From assembly GCA_964019695.1 (NCBI GenBank), contig OZ026524.1, positions 23,147,656-23,211,655 of the forward strand: a DNA stretch of 64,000 bases, written 5' to 3'. Shown here one piece after another: positions 52,812-63,560 of this stretch (its first letter is position 1; each line of letters begins with the position of its first letter). This DNA is from Loripinus fragilis. Its lineage: Eukaryota; Mollusca; Bivalvia; Lucinida; Lucinidae. The position numbers and the translations under genes are program-made. The notes beneath the pieces are model-generated. The model searched no databases and was not told the DNA's origin. It saw only the letters and a program-made list of their open reading frames with translations.

Positions 52812-55800
52812 ACTTTACTTCCATGTATCACAGGCTTAGATTTCAGAGTGGGCACCCTTAATGTGAACACTCTAAAAGGGAGGGTCTGCGAGGTGGTGGA
52901 AACACTATCTCGTAGAAAAGTAGACCTTTGTTGTGTCCAAGAGACCAGATACCGGGGTGGTCATTGCCGTATAATAACGGGTAAAGACTCAAGGAACAAA
53001 CTGTTCTGGTCTGGAAACAACAAGGGTACTGCTGGTGTTGGAGTGTTTGTGGCGGAGAAGTGGATAGAGAAGGTATTTGAGGTCAAGCGAGTCTCCGACC
53101 GGATCATCCTGGTGAAGATCATAGTCGGTCAGCGGGTGCTTTATCTTTTGTCTGTCTATGCCCCACAGTGTGGTCTCAGTGATTCTGTAAAGGATCTATT
53201 CTACGCCCAACTTAGGGCTGTGACTGCAATGATCCCAGCATCGGAATTCCTCATCCCATGTGGTGATTGGAATGGCCATGTAGGCAGTACAGGCTCCGGT
53301 TACAAAGAAGTTCATGGAGGCTATGGGTATGGCAAGCCAGACCCTGATAGTGAGGGTGAGAGGATCCTGGAATATGCACTAGCATATGACCTGTTCCTCG
53401 GTAACACATGTTTCAAGAAACGTGACAGTCACCTCATCACATACAGGTCCGGTTATACAGCAACCCAGATAGACTTCATGTTATTTCGAAAGAGCCTGCG
53501 CAAACTTGTTATGGATGTGAAGGTGATTCCTGGAGAGGAGGTTGCTCTGCAGCATCAGCTCCTTGTGTGCGACATGATGATTGATATGCTGCCCCAAATC
53601 AAGCGCAAATTCACCCCACGTCCAAAAGTGTGGAAGCTCAGAGATCCTCAAACGTGTAGCCGATTCCAGGAAGTCTTCAAGGCACATGTGCCCGCTGTGG
53701 AAACTGAAGCGGCTACCACTACTGAGGAAATCTGGGCGAAACTCAAGACAGGTTTGCTGAAGACAACAGAGGAGGTGTGAGGCACAACAAAGCCCCACCG
53801 ATGGCGACGTGAAACTTGGTGGTGGAATAAGGAAGTAGATGATGCCATCACAGCCAAGCGCCAAGCTTTCAAAGCATGGAAGGCTGGCAAATGCACACGA
53901 GCATCATATAACACTGCCAAGCGCATCTCCAGACGTGTGGTGCACCATGCACGCCATGAAGCAGACAAGGTGGTCTATGAGGGCATTGGCCACAAGTCGT
54001 CTGATATCTTCCGCCTCGCCAACCAGATGAGGAAAGAGAATGTTGATGTTGTAGGTGACAAGCCAGTGAAGAATGACACTGGGGAAATGTCAATGAGTGA
54101 GGAGGCAAAGCAGAATGCATGGGCTGAACATTATGAAAGGCTTCTCAACGTTGAATTTGATTGGGACCCTGATCACCTGTCCAATGAACCTCCGTTAGAA
54201 GGCCCGCCTATCCCAATCACTATTAACATGGTGAAGAAGGCCATCTCAAAGATGAAGTCGGGCAAAGCTGCAGGTCCATCAGGCATAGTGGTGGAGATGA
54301 TCAAGGCAGCAGGTGATACAGGGGCCACCATGATCCGAGATCTTGCTACTGCGATTATCCGTGATGGCAATGTCCCAACTGACTGGGAGAAAAGTTTCAT
54401 TGTCTGCCTTTACAAGGGCAAGGGTGATGCTTTGGATAGAGGCAACTATCGAGGCCTCAAGCTGACTGAGCAGGTCATGAAGATCCTAGAGAGGATTGTC
54501 GATGGTCTCATAAGACAGGTGGTGTCTATTGACGACTCCCAGTTTGGCTTTGTCCCAGGAAGAGGCACTACAGATGCAATCTTTGTGGTCCGGCAGCTGC
54601 AGGAGAAATACTTAGCAGTGAACAAGAGGCTTTATATGGCCTTCGTGGACCTAGAGAAAGCATTTGACCGTGTCCCTCGGAAGGTTATCTGGTGGGCCCT
54701 GAGAAAGCTAGGCGTTGAGGAATGGATTGTGCGGTTAGTCCAGGGAATGTACGCTAATGCACGAAGCCGGGTTCGTGTTGGCGAGGGTTTCAGCAAAGAG
54801 TTTGAGGTGAAGGTCGGGGTCCATCAGGGATCCGTACTCAGTTCCTTGCTCTTCATCATTGTGCTGGAGGCCTTGTCACGTGAGTTTTGGGCTGGTGTTC
54901 CCTGGGAGGACCTATATGCAGATGATCTTGTCATCATTGCTGACTCCCTAGAGGAATGTGTCAGGAGGCTCTTGATATGGAAAGAAGCCATGGAGAAGAA
55001 GGGATTGAGGGTGAATGCAGGAAAGACAAAAGTCATGATCTGTGGTACAGGCTTGGACCTCTTGCAGAGTTCAGGCGAATACCCATGCGCTGTCTGTCGT
55101 ACAGGAGTAGGCAACAACAGCATCTACTGCAATGGCTGCAAACTTTGGGTGCATAAGAAATGCAGTGGGCTTCAAAGACTGACACCAAATCCTGATTATA
55201 GGTGTGCACGGTGCATGGGAAATGCTCGCCCTATTGACGGCAGACCACAGAGTGAAGTCCAGGTTGGACCTGATAAGCTTGAGGTGGTAGCTTCCTTCTG
55301 CTACCTAGGTGACATGCTTTCTGCTGGTGGAGGCTGTGAAATGGCGGTCACTACTCGTGTGAAAACCGCCTGGAAGAAGTTCAGGGAGCTACTACCAGTT
55401 CTCACATCCCGCCACCTCTCTTACAAGACCCGTGGCCATGTGTACAGCTCTTGCGTGCGGAGCGCCATGCTCCATGCCAGTGAAACTTGGCCACTTACCA
55501 AGACGAACCTGCAGCGCTTGCAACGCAATGATAGGGCCATGATCAGACAGATCTGCAGTATCAAGCCAGAGGATGTGGCCAGGGTAAGGTCAAGCGAGCT
55601 ACTGGGAAAGCTTCAGCTTGAGGACCTCGACCTCATTTTGAGAGAGAGAAGGCTTCGCTGGTTTGGGCATGTGGCGCGTTCGAGTGGTGCAATCAGAACA
55701 GCATATGATATGCAGATTGACGGCAAGCGGGGGGCAGGGAGGCCCAAGCAAACATGGAAGAAACTGACAGAGAAAGACTGCCGTGAGTGGAAGCTCACCA

Positions 55801-55950
55801 CAGTTGACCCTCAAGAAAGGAGCACCTGGAGATCAGGTGTGAGATCTGCTATGCATGCAGCTAGCCAGTTACCTGGAAAGGGGCCCACTGATGTGGATGA
55901 TGCCCCTGCACCTGCACGTTAATCAAAAATACGATTATATATATATTATA
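52812..55950 (+). mobile_element. RTE-type non-LTR retrotransposon, nearly intact
   Basis: About 3.1 kb on the + strand, opposite to UXS1, in the intron between the exons at 44226 and 56482. It is visibly GC-richer than its surroundings. It holds endonuclease, reverse transcriptase and a zinc-finger segment in one frame, followed after the stop by an (AT)n-rich tail at 55933-55958 such as RTE elements use. The 5' end is somewhere near 52775-52845; no clear target duplication was found. The right neighbour is a family C element. Confidence 0.85.
52848..55922 (+). pseudogene. RTE endonuclease / reverse transcriptase ORF with one in-frame TGA
   Basis: One continuous frame encodes about 1,024 residues, broken only by TGA at 53778-53780. 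Endonuclease part (residues about 1-270): TLNVNTLKGR, CCVQETRYRG, YAPQCG, CGDWNGHVG and TATQIDF carry the catalytic Asn, Glu and Asp residues; this domain resembles craniofacial development protein 2, itself BovB-derived. Reverse transcriptase: GNYRGLKLTEQVMKILERIV, QFGFVPGRGTTDAIF, FVDLEKAFDRVP (near residue 596), GVHQGSVLSSLLF and the active site YADD (near 688). From about 746 a Cys/His cluster CAVC...YCNGCKLWVHKKC...CARC resembles a PHD-type finger. The C-terminus has RLRWFGHVAR and GKRGAGRPKQTW. GTG at 52848 is only where the visible frame starts; PCITGLDFR upstream is in frame. All visible catalytic motifs are intact, so the nonsense codon is the sole obvious defect. Confidence 0.9.
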
Positions 55951-56481
55951 TATAGATAAACAGAAAATTTCAGCGTAAAATTGTAAATATTTTCTTACCC
56001 ATAATATTGAGCATATGTTTTGGTACTCAAAAGAACCGTCTCACATATGTTTTGGTTGAGAAATAAAAGAAATCATTTTTGTGTGAGACACTCTAACTAA
56101 AGTCAGTAGTGATGATACAGTGTAGTCTCTAGTTTTCAGTATGTAGTTCACTCTATTTCAAAACTTTACGCTTGGGAACAACTATCAATCTGGCCTCAAG
56201 ATTATAAACTTTTTCATGCTCAACTTTACTGAGTATAAAATTTATCATGCTCATAAATATTAAAATGCCAACAAATGTTGGCATTTTAATATTTATCAGC
56301 ATGATATATACAACATCTGAGAGTTTGAAATCAAGAAGTCTTTAATTTTCAGAATTTTGGTTTTATGAACATTTGAAATTTCCTGCTACTTTGAGTTGAG
56401 CATGTAAAAAGTTTTATTAACAGCCTAGCCTGGCCAGACTGAATAAGTAACTCAGAATCATGACTTGCAAACAGTGCCTAC
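55950..56481. mobile_element. Family C and family H elements
   Basis: 55950-56115: family C (GATAAACAGAAAATTTCAGC, ACTCAAAAGAACCGTCTC, deleted loop). 56198-56427: family H with TTATAAACTTTTTCATGCTC and GAGCATGTAAAAAGTTTTAT ends and a TTAAAATGCCAACAAATGTT then GGCATTTTAA hairpin. Confidence 0.65.
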
Positions 56482-56662
56482 CTTCAATGAAAAGTGGATG
56501 GACTATGTCACTGTGTATCAATTCAAAGTTTTCGTGACCGATCCAGTGCTCAACATTCTTTTTACGACCCGTGAAGAAATTATCTACAACTGTGACCTCA
56601 TGCCCTTGCATCATCAGCTTATCCACCAGGTGAGAGCCAACAAAGCCTGCTCCGCCAGCAAT
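56482..56662 (-). CDS. UXS1: UDP-glucuronate decarboxylase, first visible exon (NAD-binding)
   Basis: UXS1 converts UDP-glucuronate to UDP-xylose with bound NAD+, in the Golgi/ER lumen, supplying xylose for proteoglycan and glycan synthesis. On the - strand the acceptor is TTTTTTACAG and the donor GAAG|GTAGGC. It reads IAGGAGFVGSHLVDKLMMQG, then HEVTVVDNFFTGRKKNVEHW and IGHENFELIHSDIVHPLFIE. GGAGFVG is the Rossmann G-x-x-G-x-x-G motif, and VVDNFFTGRK-x-NVEHWIGHENFELI is specific to this family. Most members have ITGG where this has IAGG. 181 bases; the eight exons total 936 bases, 311 residues plus stop. The N-terminal exons (tail, transmembrane anchor, stem) were not found up to 64000. Confidence 0.95.
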
Positions 56663-56694
56663 CTGTAAAAAAGTGTACATATAAATCACCACAA

Positions 56695-57000
56695 CTTTTT
56701 GCATGCTGGGTGATTTTTAATACTTTCTTGTCATCTCCTGACTTTTAAAAAATAATTTTTATATCTTACCAACTTTAGCACAAAATATCTCGTGTTGTGC
56801 AAGGTCTACACTGATGTAGGTGGTATAAAATAGTTAATTCATGTTTGTCCACCTGTGTGTAAGATAATCCACTCGCTATAGCTTGTGGATTATCTCCACA
56901 TACATGCGGACAAGCCATGGTATAACTATTACATAAACTGTTTGCAAAGTTTATCAGCAGATGACAAAAGTCACTGCTAGCAAGGAAACAATTACATAGT
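56695..57000. mobile_element. Family E element split by another foldback
   Basis: The left part TTGCATGCTGGGTGATTTTT and the right part GTTTGCAAAGTTTATCAGCA are family E; between them (about 56765-56935) lies AGATAATCCACTCGCTATAG then CTTGTGGATTATCT with flanking TTGTCCACCTGTG / CATGCGGACAAG. Confidence 0.6.
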
Positions 57001-57154
57001 TTGGCACAAATGGTCCTATGGTGAACCTCTACCAAAATTGTCAAAATTAATTAGATCTGCCAAAAAACATGGCCACCAGGGCGGAATAAGTTGTTCCAAA
57101 ATATTTTTGGGAAAACCTTATCCTTCTACTCCTTTGATGCCTTTAAAATATCAT

Positions 57155-58190
57155 GTACAGTCCAACTTTGGTCGCTCGAACTCGCCTGTCTCGAACACCA
57201 GGGATCGCTCGAACTCGTTCGTCGGTCCCGGCAATTTCCCTATACATTTAATGTTAAAATACACCCCAGGCTCGAACAGCGATGGCTCGAACTCTCGATC
57301 TCAAAGCACGGTCCGCAGGACGATTTTTCATGTAAAAACGCTATGATGGCTCGAACCAATGAATCAGTCACACGCTTGTTTAAGTTCATTATTATTTTCA
57401 TAAGCGCTCCGTGACAATGATGATTTTACCCTTGGCTTATCTAACTGACGAGCGGAACGTGTGAAGCAGTCAGCGGCAATTTATCAGATCAAAGATTTGA
57501 GCAAGTTCTCACTTGTCACCACTTAGTAGGGCGGCCGAAAATGATTAAAAACAATGAATGAGATGTTTTGTAATCAAGAATTCGCATGTCAAAACGAGTA
57601 AAATATGCCTGGCTGGATAAAGACAGGCATCAGATTGTGCGGCAGTACAGTCTGATCCGCGTCTTTGTTGTAAACATCCTGGGGAGTTTGTCATTTTTTC
57701 ATGTTTTTATTTGTTGTTATTAATTGAAACTTGCACATTGTGAATAAATAATAAGAGACAAACTTGTTTTGCTTTTTCTTTTATTGTTTTAAAGGAAACA
57801 ATAAACAACCGAACATAAACTGTAGCGACACATTAACAGGAACATTCAACCACAAGAAGACAAACGGTACAGCTTACTCGATAGAAAATGCATTGATCAG
57901 CCTGCGCATATGCACATACTGATAAATGTATTTACTTTTAACAGGTTCATATGCTAACACATGCGGCTTATCATTTTAACTCTAGCGTGCAAAGGGTTAT
58001 TGATCAGTGACATGTGTCACGTGCGCTTTGCAGCTTTGGCCTAAAAAAAAACGTGGGGTCCGTGATGACATAAAGTACACATGAACCAACCTGAAAATTG
58101 TCGAGCTAGGTATAGCTCGAACACATGGTTGGGTTGAACTCGCACGGACGGTCCCGACGAGTTCGAGCCATCGATGTTTGACTGTATATA
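57155..58190. mobile_element. TIR element of about 1 kb (pogo/mariner-like ends)
   Basis: Left end TACAGTCCAACTTTGGTCGC then TCGAACTCG; right end CGAGTTCGAGCCATCGATGT then TTGACTGTA. TA lies at both outer edges. Several TCGAACTCG motifs recur inside each end (57175-57360, 58095-58170). I see no transposase frame, so it appears non-autonomous. Confidence 0.72.
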
Positions 58191-58199
58191 TTATATATT

Positions 58200-59091
58200 A
58201 TTGTAATGGAGCATTTACTCTTTTGGCCTCAGCCTGACCCCCAGGCCCAAGTCCTGCCAGGGGATCGGATACAGGACTTGAAGATTGTTGGCTCTAATAA
58301 TTTTTCAGCGCAGTTCATTAAAATAATTTCCCATTATAAAAAGATTGGCTATAACATTAATGTATTGCAACAGACTGCATGCTTGGTGGTCAACCCAATC
58401 ACAGTTGGCAACTTTGCTTTCCTCTTTAATTGCACGCCGGTGGGTCGGACTTCAGACTCTATGATGGTTCCGACTTAAAGACTTATCTATTGATGAGATG
58501 GTAGGGGCCTGATGCTTTGGCTGTTTGTCGGGCCCACCAGGGTTTACCTGTTGGATTTCTTTTGCTCCGGTATTCAGTTTTATTTACTGTTGAGTCCTTA
58601 TCTTTGCTTTATCTCCTTGTTATATTTTGATTTATATGTTTTAGGAGATGATGCATTGATAAGTTAGGGGTCTTTCATGCAAACCAAATATCTATGTGTC
58701 TTGATCCACATCTGAATTAAGGGTGAGGTTGGTGCGCCGTTAAACTGGTTTAAGCCCTCCAGTAAAATAGTTTACTGACCGTTCCAAGGCGGTACTTCTT
58801 TTGTGGATCCTTTATGTTTTTGTTCTGTCTTATGTTTGCTATGTCTTTGTGCACGTTTGTTTATATGTGCTTTGTGGTCACCTGCTGGGAAAGGGCTGAC
58901 CTCTTGGCTCTCGTTTGTGGTGTCTAACTGTGAGTTTGTAACTTTCCCATTGGTATCCTGGGTCGGGTGTGGTACTTGATTGTATTGACTCCTGATTTTT
59001 GCACCCTCACTTACTTTGAAACTAAAATCCCATCTGACATCATAAGTTTCATATCTATTGTTCCTCTGTCTGCTAAGGGGCTGGGGGGATT
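58200..59091. other. Unassigned repeat-like sequence
   Basis: GGTGCGCCGTTAAACTGGTT, TTTACTGACCGTTCCAAGGC then GGTACTTCTTTTGTGG look like the non-coding end of a dispersed element (perhaps a LINE UTR); this is an impression. The 90-codon frame at 58206 has no recognised similarity. Confidence 0.35.
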
Positions 59092-59287
59092 TGTTTGTGT
59101 TGATTCTTTACGTCCCAGTCAACAATTTTTTAGTTATGTCAGGATGGGTCTTCCTGGGTTGAACCAGTACTAAGCAGCTGATAAAGTGTCTTGCTCAAGG
59201 AAACAATGCAGTACCTTCGGTAAGGCTCGAACCCGCAACCCCTCGATCTCAAGTCAAGCACTCTACCACTGAGCCACTGTGCTCCTC
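59092..59287 (-). mobile_element. SINE2 (tRNA-derived)
   Basis: Tail TTGATTCTTTACGTCCCAGT at the left, head ACTCTACCACTGAGCCACTG at the right; B-box complement GGCTCGAACCCGCAACC. Confidence 0.88.
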
Positions 59288-59289
59288 TG

Positions 59290-59735
59290 GCCAGAGGGTG
59301 GGGTAAAAAAATTACACTGTTGCGCTTATCTACAGGCACTGGAGAGACATGGCCCTTAGTGAGAAGTTGCTAGATAAAATAGCTTTGGGAAAAAAGTGAA
59401 GTTCATTGCACAAAAAGCCAATATAACTTATGCACTTTAATTGCCTATTCTAACTAGGTCAAGGGCAGTAACTCAAGTGTTAAAGTGGATTTTGACGCAA
59501 CTTATATGATTTGATTATCCATGGTACTAATCATATAGGCCGCTCCATGAGAAAACCTGCCTCAGGGTTTCAGACAAAGTGAGATTCGAGCTTGCCTGCT
59601 CAGCTACAGAGACAAGTTGGAAATTCAAATTTCACTTGTAGCAAGTCTGTATATGATACTTAGCAAAAAGCGAATAACAAAGGCGCTGATCAGTCTGACA
59701 GACAGGTTTTCTCACATCGAGGCCCATAGATCATG
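59290..59735. mobile_element. Dispersed repeat and family I element
   Basis: 59290-59540 matches 16995-17100 and 17690-17760 (TTATCTACAGGCACTGG, GGGCAGTAACTCAAGTGTTA, CCATGGTACTAATCAT). 59540-59735 is family I: GAGAAAACCTGCCTCAGGGT ... CAGGTTTTCTCACATCGAGG then CCCAT. Confidence 0.65.
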
Positions 59736-59739
59736 AATG

Positions 59740-60557
59740 CATTGAAATCCTAGCCTTTCAGGCTAGGGTTTCAAAACCACCCTAGGGCACGGGTGGGTAT
59801 CAGCGGAACTACCGCGAAATTGGGTCAACGTAAATTTGTTCCTTCGTCACATACGGGACCTGTCGCGCTAGTGGCATCGTCACGGAAAAGCCAAATAAAG
59901 GTAGGTACTCTCGCTTCTTTTGATTTTTTGTAAAAGAATGTGCTAACTATGTAAAAATCCGGCAATGCTATTCCATGTAGATGTGATTTACCTTGCTAAA
60001 CAGGTCAAACGCGATGTTGAAAAAAGCTTTGCTTTGAGATAAGGACCGCAACCAAATCGAACCCAGAACCGGATTTCTTCATTTAATGTCAAAACGAAGA
60101 AAGTATGCAAATGTTTTGCCAGTTTTAGCTCAGAACAAGAGCATTTTTCACATGACATGTACATAACAGCCGGTATTCGTCCTTCGGACGTAAAAAAATC
60201 GAACCGATCATGTGCTATGAAGGAATGATGCCAAAAATTTCAGGCGCAATAGCGCCTTAGCCATCGCGATAGTTGTAACGTCACGCTCTAGCTCCTTAGA
60301 GTATACCATGACAGTACACATGTCCATGCAGTGCATGCAGCCGCGGAGAGAGAAATGTGTGTTATTTTGTAGTATCTACTGAAACACCCCAACTACCACC
60401 AATCCATCTCAAACGCTGCTCCCCATGTACAAAAATTACCCCTGCCCCACTCAAAGTTCTCACCTCCAAAACCCCCACAGCATTTAGCTCAGCCTTTTGC
60501 GCAGATGCGCTACAGATTTAAGTATCAGGTCTCGTCCGCCGGCCTAAATATACTTGA
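59740..60557. other. CpG-richer stretch, no gene recognised
   Basis: This stretch contains more CG dinucleotides than its surroundings (CGGGACCTGTCGCGC, GCAATAGCGCC, AGCCGCGGAGAG) and an inverted CCTAGCCTTTCAGGCTAGG. No exon of UXS1 was found here on the - strand. It could be regulatory or a young element. Confidence 0.3.
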
Positions 60558-60915
60558 AGTGTATATCATTTATCTACATGTATTTATGTCTCAGTGCATG
60601 AGATTTTGTCGCTTATCGCATGTGCCACGACTCCGATTAGCTTGTGCATTTTTAAAGTTTCACCAGAACTTTCTCTGCTCGCACACGCAAAGTATGGATG
60701 TTGATAAAGACAAGACCAAATTTTAGACCACCAGCTGGATTTAAGATTTGGTCTTTTCTTTATCTACATCCATACTTTCTGTGTGCGAGCAGCGAAAGTT
60801 CTGGCAAACTTTAAAAATGCACAAGCTAATCTGAGTCGTGGCACATGGTATATGTGACAAAATCTCATCTACTGACACATATGCATGTAGATAAATAATA
60901 TACACTTCAAGTACA
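60558..60915. repeat. Long palindrome of about 360 bp
   Basis: The left arm (GAAGTGTATATCATTTATCT ... GATAAAGACAAGACCAAATT) is followed after about 20 bases by its complement (ATTTGGTCTTTTCTTTATCT ... AGATAAATAATATACACTTC). Parts of the arms resemble family G' (CTCGCACACGCAAAGTATGG). Confidence 0.85.
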
Positions 60916-61949
60916 CACTATAGGACCCTGACCATATACAATGTATTTTTTGAGCAAAACAAAATGGCGGAAGGGGGCATAGGAAACACCACCACTGGTG
61001 ATTCTGTTGGTGTAAGTTGCTTTTATTCTCACTAAGGACCGAGTTGGATACATATTTAGCTCTGTCATTGTCCAGACCTTGGTAGTGCATGCAATTCTTG
61101 TCTATTTGGCTAGCATGTGTAACATAATTTACAAAGAAACGTGGTTGAGTTGCTCTGCTCACGTATTTTGCATTCACTTGGTCATCTTCGAAGAGTGAAA
61201 ACACATCATCAAAAGCGCAATTTCACTCAAATATTCTGCGCAAATACCTATATTTTATCATATTCAGAATAAACAAAAGCTGGTAAAGGATACTTTGTAA
61301 GAAAATTGAACTAAACACTTTATTTGACCACTGTACATAAACTAAAAGTTCCAAAACTGCGTGCAGAACAGCTCAGTTTATTCGAGCAGTACTGGACAGG
61401 TATTTTGAGCACATATTTTACACTGAGCGGGTATTTTGAGTCAAAATCTGTACGGGTGCTCCGAGTATTGAACGTTTTATTATAATCTTTTATTTAATGA
61501 ATTTTTTTAATCTTTGAACGCACCCACTAATGTTATATGCCATGCACTTAATTCCCAGTATAGGAATTTAGTTCTGTTATGTACAACAAGGTCTATCAGG
61601 ATAGACAGAGCTGTTTAAAGCAGAACTCTCTGGTGTATATATAGAAAATCACCCAATGTGGCTTTGTATAATGATCTAGAGTTTTCTCGTTTACTTTACT
61701 GATATTTTTTTTATTTAACCTCAACTATGGTCTATATAAAATCAGATTACATGTATAGTACCATGGCACAAAAGAAGAAATGTTTAAAATGCCAGAACAT
61801 TTACTCCATTAATCCAACAGTTCCAGACAGGTAAGCAGGGCTTCAAATAAAAATGACTAGCATCAGTACCAGTACAAGTCCAAATGAAACTTGGTCTGTA
61901 CAAGTTGTTTTCATTCTGTGCATCTAATCCGATTTTATATAGAATATAG
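60916..61949. other. Little recognised; one possible first exon
   Basis: AAAATGGCGG at 60961 opens a 16-codon frame to GTTGGT|GTAAGT at 61011/61012. See the findings. Otherwise no repeat or coding signal is evident. Confidence 0.3.
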
Positions 61950-63560
61950 CAAGAAGTGAGCAAAGCTCACATACCCCCGGCGGTAGCCATCAGAGGTTGT
62001 AACACTTTCAGAGAAAAGACAAAATTGTCAAAGATTTCATAATCCTAAATCAAGTAGTTTCTGAGAAAACTTTGATGAAAAATGTCCATATGTGTTATAT
62101 AAGAGTGACAGAAGGAAAAATTGAAAATTTGAAAAAAGAAGGCAAAATGAGGATTAGCACCTTAATTTTCATTTACACAATACACTTTGCCTACCTGAAA
62201 GTGTACATTTCAAAATCCTTAATCAAGGAGTTGCTGAGAAAGCTCTGACAAAAAACGTCCATATGTGATATATAGGAGTGACAGAAGGAAAAATTAAAAA
62301 AGAAGGAAAATGAGCTTTAGCATCTTTATTTTCATTTACACCAGTGTCACCAAACCACGTGGTGTGTGACGTAAATTTTTGGTACCACCGGCAGCTAAAT
62401 CATCAACAAGAAGCATCGCCTCGGAACTTCAATCAATCGTAAGTATTTTATTTTCCAGCCGATTTCAACGACATATAGCCTATTCTAAGGGGAAAAGTGA
62501 GTTCTTTACAACGGTGTTAATGGATTTGTCACCAGATTAATACTTTAGGCCTGAAAACGAGGCAAATGTCCAGAAAATGTGAAGAACACCGTGTTCACAT
62601 TTTCTGGACATTTGCCTCGTTTTCAGGCCTAGAGTATTAATCTGGTGACAAATCCATTAACACCGTTGTAAAGAACTCACTTTTCCCCTTAGAATAGGCT
62701 ATATGTCGTTGAAATCGGCTGGAAAATAAAATACTTACGATTGATTGAAGTTCCGAGGCGATGCTTCTTGTTGATGATTTAGCTGCCGGTGGTACCAAAA
62801 ATTTACGTCACACACCACGTGGTTTGGTGACACTGTACACAATACACTAAGCTTACCTGAAGGTGTACACAAAATTTGAAAACACTGGCTCCAATAGGAA
62901 CCGAGAAATCTGCGACAGAAGCTTTCATTGGAGAGAAAGAAAAATGAAAAAATAAAGGGACTGATAACCAAAATGATAACCAAATGTGTCTGTTCTTTTG
63001 TTAAACCATACAACTAATCACTATCAAGCTTGGTACCAAATTTCAGAATCCTAACTCAAGTAGTTGCTGAGAAATCTTTGACAGAACCGAGAAATCTGCG
63101 ACAGAAATTTTCATTGGAGAGAAAGAAAAATGAACAAATAAAGGGACTGATAACCAAAATGTGTCTGCTCTTTTGTTACACAATACAACTAATCACTATG
63201 AAAAAAAGGCAAAATGAGGATTAACATCTTAATTCCCATTATCACAGCACACTTTGCCTTCCTGAAGGTGCACAAAAATACTAAAACACTGGCTCCAATA
63301 ATTTAGAGCTGAGAAATCTGTGACAGAAATTTCCATTGGAGAGAAAGAGAAATGAACAAATAAAGAGACTGATAAGCAATATATGGCTGTTTTTTTTTTG
63401 TTACACAATACAACTCATCACTATCAAGCTTTGTACCAAATTTCAGAATCCTAACCCAAGTAGTTGATGAGAAATCTTTGACGAAAAAAAAATTACAGAC
63501 AGACAGACAAACCAACAAACAGACAAACAAACATAATTTCAGAAAAGGCAAAAACTATAT
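61950..63560. repeat. Degenerate tandem repeats of about 180-225 bp
   Basis: Recurring blocks: CAGAATCCTAACTCAAGTAG then TTGCTGAGAAA, GACAGAAGGAAAAATT, GTCCATATGTG (left set, 62030-62340), and GAGAAATCTGCGACAGAA, ATTGGAGAGAAAGAAAAATG, ACTGATAACCAAAATG (right set, 62890-63540). A palindrome splits the two sets at 62343-62834. It ends in a (GACA)n/(AAAC)n-like stretch at 63495-63535. 63561-64000 was not recognised. Confidence 0.7.
62343..62834. mobile_element. Near-perfect 492-bp palindrome (foldback element)
   Basis: AGTGTCACCAAACCACGTGG opens the left arm and CCACGTGGTTTGGTGACACT closes the right. The arms are about 240 bases with perhaps one or two mismatches (TACTTTAGGCC versus GGCCTAGAGTA) around a loop of about 10 bases at 62584-62593. 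Each arm contains TCGTAAGTATTTTATTTTCC. No frame is seen. Confidence 0.92.

Noticed and set aside
52848..53780. Host gene for craniofacial development protein 2
   Set aside because: The resemblance is to the retrotransposon-derived endonuclease; the same frame continues into reverse transcriptase.
53481..55814. Antisense open frames across the LINE
   Set aside because: They are antisense shadows of the GC-richer RTE frame.
58206..58478. 90-codon frame
   Set aside because: No domain or family similarity recognised; composition looks like the non-coding end of a dispersed element.
20891..59287. tRNA genes at the SINE heads (A- and B-box-like sequences)
   Set aside because: All are attached to SINE bodies and tails; no clean cloverleaf with acceptor pairing was found.
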